Part shown: in pieces, positions 30,574 to 40,100 of the stretch | Position numbering within the stretch: position 1 is the first letter of the stretch | How the letters are laid out: the number at the start of each line of letters is the position of its first letter | Origin: PALSA-505 sp035308365 | Lineage (GTDB): Bacteria; Actinomycetota; Actinomycetes; Streptosporangiales; Streptosporangiaceae | Assembly (NCBI GenBank): GCA_035308365.1 | Contig: DATGGU010000134.1 | Coordinates: 5,888 to 69,887, forward strand | DNA: 64,000 nt | Direction: 5' to 3' | Notes under the pieces: generated by a model | Database searches by the model: none | Told to the model about the DNA's origin: nothing | Seen by the model: only the letters and a program-made list of their open reading frames with translations | Position numbers and translations under genes: made by a program

Positions 30574-31758
30574 TTACGTGTTCTGCTCCGCCAGGACAAG
30601 GTCGGTACCCGAGCCGTCCACCCAGAACCCCACGGCGGTGCAGTCGACGTTGGACCGGCAGGACACCGCCGACATGGAGCTGTTGGCCGCCCCCGGCGGG
30701 ATCACCGTGCTCTGGAACTTCCAGCTCGTCCCGTTCCAATGCTCGGCCAGCGTCAGGTTGTGCCCGTTCTTACGCTCGTACCCGACGGCCGTGCACGGCC
30801 CGAACGTGGTGCACGACACCCCGGCGAGCCCGGCCGCCTTGGCCGTCGTCAGCGGAGCGGTCGGCTGCGGCGTCCAGCTGGCGCCGTTCCAGAACTCCGA
30901 CAGCCCCAGTAGCTTGGTGCCGGACGAATAGGTGCCCACCGCGAAGCACGCGCTCGCATTCCGGCACGCCACACCCTCGAACAGCCCGTCGGTCCCGCCG
31001 GCCGGCTCGGGCGTCGTCATGATCGACCAGTTCGTGCCGTTCCAGGACTCGGCCAGCAGGGTGTAGCTCGGCGACAGGTAGTACCCCACCGCGATGCACG
31101 ATGCCGGCGAGGTGCAGTAAACCTTGTTGAGCTGGTTGTTGGTGGCGCCCGACGGGTCTGGCGTGCTGTGCATGGTCCACGTGCTGCCGTTCAGGGTCTC
31201 GGCAAAGGTGAACTGGTCCCCGCCCGCCGTGCGGTAGATCCCCACGGCCGTACACTTCTGGCCCGACACGCAATAATCGCTGAGCAGGTAGCTGCTGGCG
31301 GCCCCGGACGGCGCTGGCAGGCTCTTGGCCGTCCAGACCGACCCGTTCGACTTCTCCACCAGCGGCACGAGTTTGCCATTCTTGAGCACGTCGCCCACCG
31401 CGATGCAGATCCCGACGAACGGGCAGGACACGCCGGACAGATTACTGTTACTGGCGTTGGGGATGTTTTCGAGCGTCCAGGACGAGCCATTCCACGCGTC
31501 CGCGAACGCCACGAAGACGCTGCCGCTCAGCTCCGAGCCCCCGATGGCGACACAGGAACTCCCGGTCGTGCAGGACACGTCGGCCAGGTCGCTCCCGAGC
31601 GCCCCGGCCGGCACCGGCGGGTTCTGCAACGCCCAGGCCGCGTCGGCGGCCTGCGCCCCGATCAGCGTGATCGGGACGCTGATCGCGAGGGCAACCGCGA
31701 TCCGCGCGGCCGCCGCCCGCCAGGCCGTTTTCTTGATCACTTCTGTCGCTCTGGACAC
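30574..31758 (-). CDS. Secreted seven-repeat beta-propeller-like protein
   Basis: A 394-residue exported protein. A basic start and hydrophobic stretch (about 17-38) end in AQAADAA, a likely signal peptidase I site. The mature part holds seven repeats of about 50 residues, each with a pair of cysteines around a VSC.....C.AVG pattern and a WNGTSW-type segment. Seven units and the W/G pattern suggest a seven-bladed propeller with one disulfide per blade. No catalytic residues are recognised; binding or adhesion is plausible. Confidence 0.7.
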   Translation of the reverse strand: MSRATEVIKKTAWRAAAARIAVALAISVPITLIGAQAADAAWALQNPPVPAGALGSDLADVSCTTGSSCVAIGGSELSGSVFVAFADAWNGSSWTLENIPNASNSNLSGVSCPFVGICIAVGDVLKNGKLVPLVEKSNGSVWTAKSLPAPSGAASSYLLSDYCVSGQKCTAVGIYRTAGGDQFTFAETLNGSTWTMHSTPDPSGATNNQLNKVYCTSPASCIAVGYYLSPSYTLLAESWNGTNWSIMTTPEPAGGTDGLFEGVACRNASACFAVGTYSSGTKLLGLSEFWNGASWTPQPTAPLTTAKAAGLAGVSCTTFGPCTAVGYERKNGHNLTLAEHWNGTSWKFQSTVIPPGAANSSMSAVSCRSNVDCTAVGFWVDGSGTDLVLAEQNT

Positions 31759-32452
31759 CGGTCCCCACCCCTCAAGTTAGGCAAAATCTGGGCAATTATC
31801 GCAGTAGGGGTGGATAGGCGCCATAGGCCCGGCCGGCCGTCCCTCCCGAGCCAGCCAACGTTTCCCGTTCTTGAAACCATAAGCTCTTTTACGATGCACT
31901 CAGCGTCGCTGGTCACCACGGGACTCGGCCCAAGCCGATCCAGCCCAGGCAGACTGGTCGGTAAGTGACAAGCCGGCGCATCTGACCGTCGGTGGCCGTC
32001 GGAGTTACAGCCGTCTTCGCCGGGGATCAGGTCAGGTCGGACTTCCCGGCCCTGATCTTCGCCGTGAACGGCCGCCAGTCCCCGGGGGCCGGTATCAGCG
32101 ACGACATGCCCTCGCCGCCGGCATCATCATCTGGGCGTTAGGGCTCGCCGTGGAATAACCCGTTGGGTCTTGGTGCACCTGCAACCCTGCGACCTGCGAA
32201 GACTGACCTCCACTAGCAAGATCAACCTGCGGGTTACTGGTCGGCGCCTCCTTACGCGCCCAGTTTTGAACGACCTCCCCTGCCCCGTGGACTGCGCGGC
32301 CCTCCCACGTCCCGGCCGTCGGGTCATGTCGTGGTTGTGACAGCGTGGACTACCTGCGGCGCTCCGCCAATTGCCGCAAAGCCCGGGCCCCCTCGCCACC
32401 CTCGTCCGCACCCCGGCCAAGGTTGTGAACGGGCTACACCTGAACCTGATGA
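31759..32452. other. Long non-coding stretch with a DUF397 remnant
   Basis: About 690 bp without a complete gene. Codon-position GC bias is lost over most of it. The only recognisable content is the 3' scrap of a DUF397 gene at about 32027-32132 on the minus strand. The rest, including 32130-32450, shows no clear promoter, repeat or RNA and looks like decayed sequence. Confidence 0.5.
32027..32132 (-). pseudogene. DUF397 C-terminal remnant
   Basis: The minus frame ends PGDWRPFTAKIRAGKSDLT and then a stop, which is the standard C-terminus of DUF397 proteins (W..FT..IK.G..D). The frame upstream is closed by a stop near 32133 and the conserved W..SS.S....CVEVA core is absent. DUF397 genes normally follow Xre-type regulators, none of which remains. 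Confidence 0.5.
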
Positions 32453-33148
32453 TCACCCGTGTCCGGGGTCCAGGAGGTGGGTCTTGTCCACGCAACCTTT
32501 CTCGTTGAAAATTACCGGCCAGGCCGCGTGGCGAGCCACGCTGCCGTCGAAGCCGAGGGCGACGAAGTCGCGGTAGGGGGTTCCCTGCTGGGTGTAGTAG
32601 ACCGTGCTGCCCAGCGAGTGGAACGTGCCGGGGCGGATCATCTGCACGACCGCCCAGATGTAGAGGTTGTGGAATCCATGGTCGTTCCCGGGCGGCAGCG
32701 TGTAGCCGTGCGGCGGCAGCAGGGCCTGCACGTTGCAGCCGGCCGGGCCGAGCCGGCTGGAACGCGGGAAGTGAAAGACCGGCGGGTCGGTGACATACAG
32801 CCCGCCGGGGTCATAGTGCGCCGGGGCGATCTTCACCTCGGTCACCCGGGCGACCGTGCCGATCCCACGCCCGGTGATGGTGACGTTGGTGATGGTCAGC
32901 GGCGCGCCGCTGTGGTTGTAGAAGGCGAGATTCAGCACCCCGAGCCTGGCTCCGGGGGGCAAGGCGCGAATGCCCATGTCCGCTTCACCTCCACCAGGGA
33001 GGCTGAGCGCGGTTCCAGCGGCGATGCCGCCGCGGGAGGAGGCTGTCACCGCCACGGCCACGGCCACCGCCAGCACGGCCAGCAGCCATCCCAGCCGCCG
33101 GCCGGGGCGGCTAGTTCCCCGTGGGGGGGCTGGCAGTGGAGGGGTCAA
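32453..33148 (-). CDS. Membrane-anchored extracytoplasmic protein of unknown function
   Basis: A 231-residue protein with a proline/arginine-rich N-terminus, one membrane helix at about 19-37 and an exported domain rich in beta-strand patterns. Two cysteines (GPAGCNVQ and NEKGCVDK) could pair. Its 5' end overlaps the 3' end of the next upstream gene by 38 bases, so the two are likely translated together. I do not recognise the family. A later start inside the overlap is possible. Confidence 0.6.
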   Translation of the reverse strand: MTPPLPAPPRGTSRPGRRLGWLLAVLAVAVAVAVTASSRGGIAAGTALSLPGGGEADMGIRALPPGARLGVLNLAFYNHSGAPLTITNVTITGRGIGTVARVTEVKIAPAHYDPGGLYVTDPPVFHFPRSSRLGPAGCNVQALLPPHGYTLPPGNDHGFHNLYIWAVVQMIRPGTFHSLGSTVYYTQQGTPYRDFVALGFDGSVARHAAWPVIFNEKGCVDKTHLLDPGHG

Positions 33149-34307
33149 GGCAGTCCGCCTGGACGATCGTGGCCGTTGACGGGTCAGTGTTGTAGCCCCA
33201 CATGACCTCCTCCTCCGGGGAGTTACATCCGGAGGGGTGGTACCACCATTGCTGCTTGGTGATGCTGCCGTAGGTCGCCCAGTCCGTCACATTGATGAAG
33301 CCGGCCCCGGCAAGCTCGAATTCGTAGGTCTGCCGGGTACCCGAAGACCGGCCCCACCCCGAATTCTCTGGGGTTAGCGGGAACCAGCAGGTGCCGGGTC
33401 CGCCGCAGTAGGTGAACTGGGGGACGTGGTAGTTGACATAGCCGATCTTGCTGCCGTCCTTCCAGTAGTCCGGGTTGTCGTTCGTCACATAGCCCTCGAA
33501 GTGGTTGGGCTGCCACTCGTAGTAGTCCCAGCAGGTGTAGCGGCCGCAGCCCTGGATGTGGTATTCGAGGAACAGGTAGCTGGCCCACAGGTACTGATGA
33601 ATCGGGCCGTCCTCCCACCATGGGGCATCAACTTCACGGTTGGTCTCCTCCAGCATGCTGCCCTGCAGCCCCCAGCCCGCGCCCACGTTCTCAAGCGGCA
33701 CGCTGATGACGGTCTGGCGGGCGGTGGATGAGGTGTAGGTGTAATCCAGCTGGGTGCTCATCCCCTCGCCGCTGTTCATCGCCAGCACCTGCACATACCG
33801 GTACTGGCTAGCCACCGCCCCATCGGGGACCAAGGAAGAACTGGTGCCCTGCGGGACCGGGGGGCCCACCAGCGGCTGGCCGGCCGGGTCGAGCAGGGCG
33901 CTGGCCGTGCCGCTGTTGCCGGTGTTCAGGGTGAGCACCTCGTGCTCGATGATCAGGTGCCTGGCCGGGTCGGAGCCGACCACCACCGCGTTGAACGCGT
34001 CGTTCACCCCGCCCCCGGCATCGCCCAGGTCGCCAGCCGAAACCATGCTGGTATCCAGCGGCAGTCTCACCGTGCCGGCGGAGTCACTGGTGGCCTCGCC
34101 CATGAGCTGAAACGGCACCCCGGAAGTGATCCCCGACGGGTAGTAGTAGACGCTGACATCCGCCCCGGCCATCGCCGAACCGTCCGCCTCGGTCAGCGTC
34201 ATCGTCAGCGTCGTCGCCGAGCTGGCCGACGCGGAAGACGCGGGCGTGAGTAACGCCAGCCCTAGCAGCAGGGCGGTGGTGAGCACGGCTGACTTGGATC
34301 GCTTCAT
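33111..34307 (-). CDS. Secreted protein with Ig-like N-terminal region, unknown function
   Basis: A 398-residue exported protein. MKRSKSAVLTTALLLGLALL plus ASSASASS forms a signal peptide. The first mature part (TLTMTLTEADGSAMAGADVSV, split) resembles a carboxypeptidase-regulatory or Ig-like beta fold. The C-terminal half is rich in Trp, Tyr and Cys (CGRYTCWDYYEWQ, GCNSPEEEVMWGY). ATG 34307 was chosen over an upstream start because it gives a proper signal peptide after a GGGGG ribosome site. It is probably co-transcribed with the following membrane-anchored gene. Confidence 0.65.
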   Translation of the reverse strand: MKRSKSAVLTTALLLGLALLTPASSASASSATTLTMTLTEADGSAMAGADVSVYYYPSGITSGVPFQLMGEATSDSAGTVRLPLDTSMVSAGDLGDAGGGVNDAFNAVVVGSDPARHLIIEHEVLTLNTGNSGTASALLDPAGQPLVGPPVPQGTSSSLVPDGAVASQYRYVQVLAMNSGEGMSTQLDYTYTSSTARQTVISVPLENVGAGWGLQGSMLEETNREVDAPWWEDGPIHQYLWASYLFLEYHIQGCGRYTCWDYYEWQPNHFEGYVTNDNPDYWKDGSKIGYVNYHVPQFTYCGGPGTCWFPLTPENSGWGRSSGTRQTYEFELAGAGFINVTDWATYGSITKQQWWYHPSGCNSPEEEVMWGYNTDPSTATIVQADCLDPSTASPPTGN

Positions 34308-34673
34308 AACAGACTGCCCCCGTACTAGATCAACTGCCAGGAAGCGTAAACTATGTACCACAATTACGCTAGTACGTAATTTTATCTACTCCGCAATGCC
34401 TGCTTCTGTCCGCATTGCTGACTCATGCGTTGGCTGTGCGCTCACACATCCGGAATTCCGCTGCCCACCAATCACTGTGAACTCTGCACATATCCCGTAC
34501 ACCATTGTGCACACGGACCGGTACCCGAGAGCTGACGGGCCACATCAGCCTCATCTCCACCTGGCCCCAGGCGGGCAACGATTGGTGGCATACGGCACGT
34601 CACGCTCTTGGGCCGATGTTGCCACAATCACGCCATTCGTCCGGCCGGTCACCGGGCCGGGCGGCCGGAATGG
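34308..34673. other. Promoter region of the secreted-protein gene and spacer
   Basis: About 365 bp without a gene. The part next to the secreted-protein gene (34345-34400) is unusually AT-rich and holds a palindrome at 34363-34380. The remainder up to the PadR-gene stop at 34674 shows no recognisable element. Confidence 0.5.
34363..34380. promoter_or_regulatory. Palindrome upstream of the secreted-protein gene
   Basis: ATTACG-CTAGTA-CGTAAT, perfect six-base arms, centred about 65 bp before the secreted-protein start and in an AT-rich island. It is a candidate operator; the regulator is unknown. Confidence 0.45.
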
Positions 34674-35867
34674 TTACTCCTGGTCCGGGGTGGCCGTGGC
34701 GTTGCCTGGCTCGGGTTGCTCCGCGCTGTCCTGCCCGGTGCCGGCCGCCTGCGGCCGGTCCTGGCCAGTGGTGTCGCCGGCTGCGGGCTCGCTGGGTTCG
34801 GGGGCCGGGGCCGCGCTGCTCTGGTCCTGGGGGCGGGCTGGTTCGAAGATCTCGGTCCTGATCCGGGCGAGGGCTTCGTCCAGGATCGTGCGCAGGTCGC
34901 CGAAGGTGTCTTCGCCGATGGCGCTGGCGTGCGAGGCCAGGCGGCGCAACTCGGTGGCGAACTGCAGGGCCAGGCGTTCCAGGTCGCGGAACTTGGCCGG
35001 GTCGGGCCAGAGGTCGCGGAACTTGGCCGGGTCGGGCCAGCCGGGCCGGCGGCCGGAGCCTGGCCAGTCGTGACCACCGGGCATGTCCCGCCAGCCGGGC
35101 CAGTCTTTCAGGCCGGACCAGTCGCGCCAGCCAGGCCAGTCACGCAGGCCGGACCAGTCGGCCCAGTCCTTCTTGGACCTGCCGCGCCCAGCGCGGAAGC
35201 GGGCGCCGGCCTGCTCGTAGTCTTCGCGCGTCTCGCGGGCCGCCCCGAAGGGGCCACGTTCCCAGCCGGCGCGCTCGTCCTGCTCGTCGGTTTCGCGCCG
35301 CCAGACATCCCGCTCCCGCTTGGCACTTTCGCGCTGATGCTGCGCGTTTTCCTTGGCCTCTTCGCGGGTCTGCCGGGCTTCCTCGCGGGTGCGCCGGGCC
35401 TGGTCGCGGGCCTCTTCGGCGGCGCGGCGGGCCTGGTCGCGGATCCGCTCGAAGTCATCTTGCGGCCGCCTGCCCTCGCGGTGCACGTCCCTGGCGGCGC
35501 GGGCTATTTCCTCGCGCAGGCTGCGGACGGTCTCCCTGACGTCTTCCTTCACCTCGCGGGCGATGTCCCGCACGGATTCGGTGATCTCTTCCTCGAGCTC
35601 GGCCAGGTCGTCCACCCGTTCGCGGATCTCGGCGCGGCCCTTCTCGGTCAGCCGGTAGACCTTCTTGCCTTCTACCTCGTCGTGGGTGACCAGGCCCTCT
35701 TCTTCCAGGCGGGCCAGCCGGGGGTAGATGGTGCCGGGGGAGGGAGCGTACACACCCATGAAACGGTCTTGCAGCAGCCGGATGACCTCATAGCCATGCT
35801 TGGGGGCATCGTCCAGCAGCTTGAGCAGGTAGAGCCGCAGCCTGCCGTGACGGAACACCGGGCTCAT
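34674..35867 (-). CDS. PadR-family regulator with a long repeat-rich C-terminal extension
   Basis: A 397-residue protein. Residues 1-90 are a PadR winged helix (LRLYLLKLLDDAPKHGYEVI, and SPGTIYPRLARLEEEGLV). Normal PadR proteins end near 180 residues. Here a highly charged Arg/Glu coiled coil (about 90-205) follows, then Trp repeats around DWSGLRDWPGWR, then an exact ten-residue duplication WPDPAKFRDL, and an acidic Pro/Gln tail. It overlaps the DUF4097 gene upstream (ATGA), so the two form a unit. PadR proteins usually repress their own operon. Confidence 0.8.
   Translation of the reverse strand: MSPVFRHGRLRLYLLKLLDDAPKHGYEVIRLLQDRFMGVYAPSPGTIYPRLARLEEEGLVTHDEVEGKKVYRLTEKGRAEIRERVDDLAELEEEITESVRDIAREVKEDVRETVRSLREEIARAARDVHREGRRPQDDFERIRDQARRAAEEARDQARRTREEARQTREEAKENAQHQRESAKRERDVWRRETDEQDERAGWERGPFGAARETREDYEQAGARFRAGRGRSKKDWADWSGLRDWPGWRDWSGLKDWPGWRDMPGGHDWPGSGRRPGWPDPAKFRDLWPDPAKFRDLERLALQFATELRRLASHASAIGEDTFGDLRTILDEALARIRTEIFEPARPQDQSSAAPAPEPSEPAAGDTTGQDRPQAAGTGQDSAEQPEPGNATATPDQE
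34981..35040 (-). repeat. Exact 30-bp tandem duplication inside the PadR gene
   Basis: Bases 34981-35010 and 35011-35040 are identical. Each encodes the ten residues WPDPAKFRDL, so the frame is kept. It indicates a recent slippage or duplication event. Confidence 0.9.
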
Positions 35868-36787
35868 CGGGCATCGCCTTCCTCGGTCGAGCCGCCCATG
35901 CCCATGGTGGCTGCTTCTTCTGTGCGTTCTTCCGCGCGTGACCCGGCTGGTTCGCCGGGTTCCCCGCCGTCGAACAGGTCCTCGGGGGTTAGCCTGCGAC
36001 TTCGCCGCAGGATTGTCACGTCGCCGGACATGCTGCTGACCGTGAGTTTGCCCGATCCGGTGCCGAGCGTGCCGGCCAGGGACTTCGTGCCCGCGCTGAT
36101 GGACGGCTTCAGCGCGTCGAAGTCGCTGTGCATTCGTCCAGACTTGGTGCGCAGGTCCACCCGCGCATCCGTCCCCACCGGCAGCCGCAGCGCGACGTCG
36201 CCGGACAGTGTGCTGACCTTCATCTCACCGGCGGGGCCGAGTGCCACGTCGGCGGTCAGCCCGCCGCCCATGGTCTTCGCGTCCAGGCCCCCGATGCAGC
36301 CGTCGGCCAGGGTCAGGTCGCCCGATACCGAGTGGAAGACGACCTGGCCGTTCAGGTCCTGCGCCTCGACGTTCCCGGAGACCGTGTTCACGTCGACCGC
36401 TCCGGCAACGCCGTCCAGCGTCATGTCTCCCGACACGCTCTTGAGCGATGTCCTGGCGGACACCCCGGACACGACAGCGCTGGCGCTCATCACGCCGACC
36501 TGGGTGGGGCAGTCTTTCTGCACCATGATCGTGATGTTCGCCGAATGCCGCTGGGGCTTGAGCCAGCCGCGCAGCCCGTTCCAGCTCAGGTCCTCATACC
36601 CGATGGTGAGGATGCCGGCCTCGTGGGTCACCAGCAGCGGCTGGCCGGACACCTCGGTCACTTCGAGCCGGGGCTTGTCGGCGGTGGCGAGCACGGCGAC
36701 TGAGCCAGCGACGATCCTGACCCGGAGCGCGACGATGCCGTCGAAGTCCAGGGCGGCCGGGGAGTCGATGGTCCAGCGAGTCATCAC
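35864..36787 (-). CDS. DUF4097 beta-helix protein
   Basis: A 307-residue protein whose body is a series of repeats with the pattern VSGDV/VSGNV/SVSGDLTL, about 20 residues each, characteristic of the DUF4097 right-handed beta-helix. There is no signal peptide or membrane segment. The last 40 residues are acidic and disordered. The start is GTG 36787 or the adjacent ATG 36784. It is co-translated with the PadR regulator. From other actinobacteria the DUF4097-PadR pair is common; its role is not established. Confidence 0.78.
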   Translation of the reverse strand: MMTRWTIDSPAALDFDGIVALRVRIVAGSVAVLATADKPRLEVTEVSGQPLLVTHEAGILTIGYEDLSWNGLRGWLKPQRHSANITIMVQKDCPTQVGVMSASAVVSGVSARTSLKSVSGDMTLDGVAGAVDVNTVSGNVEAQDLNGQVVFHSVSGDLTLADGCIGGLDAKTMGGGLTADVALGPAGEMKVSTLSGDVALRLPVGTDARVDLRTKSGRMHSDFDALKPSISAGTKSLAGTLGTGSGKLTVSSMSGDVTILRRSRRLTPEDLFDGGEPGEPAGSRAEERTEEAATMGMGGSTEEGDAR

Positions 36788-36939
36788 GCGAGTCCTTCCG
36801 TTGCGTGCGGTTCGCAGCGGTGAGACGCACCGCTGTGGGTTCTGCCGCTGCCATGCCCGCCCGTGCCGCGGCGGGCCAGGTCAGGGCGGCTCGTACAGCG
36901 CGCTTCAGTGCTGTACGAGACATTGCCGCACTCAACATA

Positions 36940-36949
36940 CGATATATCG
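36940..36949. promoter_or_regulatory. Palindrome CGATATATCG upstream of the DUF4097-PadR operon
   Basis: A perfect 10-bp palindrome in a short AT-rich island about 150 bp before the operon start. PadR repressors often bind AT-rich dyads, so autoregulation is plausible. Confidence 0.4.
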
Positions 36950-36989
36950 CGTTTACCGAAAGTCAACATGGCCGTGGTCCCGCCGGGAT

Positions 36990-37172
36990 TCAGTCGTCGT
37001 CAGTGGTCGCGGCCAGCCAGCCGGCGAGCCGGTCGATCGCCGGCTCGAACTCGGGATTCAGGTCGACGAACTCCCGCAGGCGGTCGGCCAGCCAGGCCAG
37101 GCTGACCTCTTCGTCCCCCCGCTGGTCCTCGAGTTCTTCTATGCCACGATCGGTGAAGTACATCTCATCCAC
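36990..37172 (-). CDS. DUF6104 small protein
   Basis: A 60-residue acidic protein with MYFTDRGIEELEDQRGDEEV and then FVDLNPEFEPAIDRLAGWLA, the pattern of actinobacterial DUF6104. GTG 37172 or ATG 37163 could be used. It follows kgd by 25 bp on the same strand, and I recall the same pairing elsewhere, which suggests a link to the 2-oxoglutarate dehydrogenase complex. No function is known. Confidence 0.75.
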   Translation of the reverse strand: MDEMYFTDRGIEELEDQRGDEEVSLAWLADRLREFVDLNPEFEPAIDRLAGWLAATTDDD

Positions 37173-37197
37173 CCGCCCATTCTCGGCAGGCTCCAGG

Positions 37198-40100
37198 CTA
37201 CGCGCCGGCGTTCTGGCCGGGCAGCAGGGCCGCCTCTACCAGCGCCTGGTGCTCGGTCCGGTGCTTGGTGGCCGAGCCCGCGGCCGGTGCGGAGCTCGGT
37301 GGCAGCGACATGCAGCCGATGGGCCGGCCAAGGTGCTCGGGGAGCTTCAGTGCCATCCGCGGCCACGCGCCCATGTTGGCCGGTTCCTCCTGCACCCAGA
37401 TCAGCTCCGCGTCCTGCGGGTACCTGGACAGCTCGGCCCGCAGTTCGGCCAGCGGAAGCGGGTAGAGCCGCTCCATCCGCACCAGCGCGGTCGGCGAGGC
37501 CGTGGCCTGCTGACGCTCGGCGAGGTCGTAGTAGATCTTGCCGGTGCACAACACCACCCGGCGCACGGCGCGGGCCGCGTCGCCGCCGGTCAGCCGGTCC
37601 CCGATCACCGGCTGGAAGGCCCCGGTGGTGAAGTCCGCCGACGCGGATGTCGCAGTCTTCAGCCTCAGCATGGACTTGGGCGTGAAGACGATCAGCGGCT
37701 TGTGCCGGCCGGACAGCGCCTGCCAGCGGAGCAGGTGGAAGTAGTTGGCCGGCGTGGTGGGGATCGCCACCGTCATGTTGTCCTGCGCGCACAGCCCGAG
37801 GAAACGCTCCACCCGCCCGGATGAGTGGTCGGGTCCCTGGCCCTCATAGCCGTGCGGCAGCAGCAGGACCACGCTGGAGCGCTGACCCCACTTCTGCTCG
37901 CCCGAGCTGATGAACTCATCGACGATCGACTGGGCGCCGTTGACGAAGTCGCCGAACTGCGCCTCCCAGCAGACCAGGTCGTCGGGCCGGACCACCGAGT
38001 ACCCGTACTCGAAGCCGACGGCGGCGAACTCCGACAGCAGGGAGTCGTGCACGTGGAACTTCGCGTTGCCCGTGTTGAACTGCCTGAGCGGGGTGTACTC
38101 GGCACCGGTCGTCCGGTCCACCAGCACGGCGTGCCGCTGGCCGAACGTGCCGCGCCGGGTGTCCTGCCCGACCAGCCTGACCCCGTGCCCGTCCATCAGC
38201 AGCGAGCCGAACGCCAGCATCTCGCCGGTCGCCCAGTCGATCGTGTCCCCGGCGACCATGGTGGCCCGGCGCTGCAGCAGCGGCTGCAGCCGCGGGTGCG
38301 GGGTGAAACCGTCGGGCAGGTTGAGCTGGGTGTCGACGATCCGCTTGATGATCTCTTCGTTGATCGCCGTCGGCACCGCGCCGTGGTCGATGGACTCGTC
38401 CGCCTCGGCCGGCGCCTTGAGCACGGCCCCGGGGTCGGCGGGCCTGCTCGTCGCCTCCCGCGTCTCGGTGAAGACCCGTTCGAGCTGCTGCTGGTAGTCG
38501 CGCAGCGCGTGCTCCGCCTCTTCCAGCGTGATGTCGCCGCGGCCGATCAGCGCCTCGGTGTAGAGCTTGCGGACCGACCGCCGCGCGTCGATCAGGTCGT
38601 ACATCAGCGGCTGGGTGAACGAGGGGTTGTCCGCCTCGTTGTGCCCCCGGCGCCGGTAGCAGATCATGTCGATGACGACGTCCTTGCGGAACGCCTGCCG
38701 GTAGGCGAAGGCGAGCCTGCCGACCCGCACCACGGCCTCCGGGTCGTCGCCGTTCACATGGAAGATCGGCGCCTGGATCATCCTGGCCACATCGGTGGCG
38801 TACACGCTGGAGCGGGAGTACTCGGGCGCGGTGGTGAAGCCGACCTGGTTGTTCACCACGATGTGCACGGTGCCGCCGGTCCGGTACCCGCGAAGCTGGG
38901 ACAGGTTGAGCGTCTCGGCCACCACGCCCTGGCCGGCGAACGCGGCGTCGCCATGGATCAGCACGGGCAGCACGGTGAACCCGGGCTCGCCCTTGTCGAT
39001 CAGGTCCTGCTTGGCCCGCACCACGCCCTCCAGCACCGGGTCGACCGCCTCCAGATGGCTGGGGTTGGCGACCAGCGAGGTGCTGATCGAAGAACCGTCG
39101 GTGCCGGTGTAGGTGCCCTCGGCGCCCAGGTGGTACTTCACGTCGCCGGAGCCGTGCATGCTGCGCGGATCCAGGTTTCCCTCGAACTCCTGGAAGATCT
39201 GCGCGTAGGACTTGCCGACGATGTTGGCCAGCACGTTCAGCCGGCCGCGATGGGCCATACCGATGACGGCCTCGTCCAGCGGCGTGCGGGCCGCCTCGGT
39301 CAGCACGGCGTCCATCAGCGGGATCAGCGACTCGGCACCCTCCAGCGAGAACCTGCGCTGCCCGACGAACTTGGTCTGCAGGAACATCTCGAAGGCCTCG
39401 GCCACGTTCAGCCGGCTCAGAATGCTGATCTGCTCGTCGTGGCCGGCCGAGTCGTGCGGCCGCTCGACCCGGGCCTGGATCCAGGCGCGTTCGTCCGGCT
39501 CCTGGATGTGCATGTACTCGATGCCCACCGTCCGGCAGTAGGAGTCGCGCAGTACACCGAGAATGTCCCGCAGCTTCATCAGCGGCTTGCCGCCGAAGCC
39601 ACCGGTCGCGAACTCGCGCTCCAGGTCCCACAGGGTGAGACCGTGCTGGTTGATGTCCAGGTCGGGGTGCTTGCGCTGCTTGTACTCCAGCGGGTCGGTG
39701 TCGGCCATCAGGTGACCGCGCACCCGGTAGGCATGGATCAGCTCGTGTACCCGGGCCGGCTTGGAGACGTCGTCCTCGTGCCCGGCCGGCAGGTCGCGCA
39801 CCCAGCGGACCGGCTCGTAGGGCACCCGCAGCGAGCTGAACACCTCGTCGTAGAAGCCGTTCCGGCCGAGCAGCAGCTCGTGGATCACCCGCAGGAACTC
39901 ACCGGACTGGGCGCCCTGAATGATCCGGTGATCATAGGTCGAGGTGAGCGTGACCGACTTGCTGATCGCCAGCCTGGTCAGGGTTTCCTCCGACGCGCCC
40001 TGGTAGGCCGCCGGGTAGTCCATCGCGCCGACGCCGATGATGCAGCCCTGGCCGGGCATCAGCCTGGGCACCGAATGCTCGGTCCCGATCGTGCCCGGGT

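Noticed and set aside
34608..37631. A 1007-codon open frame on the plus strand
   Set aside because: It runs antisense through the PadR, DUF4097, DUF6104 and kgd genes and has no family-like features.
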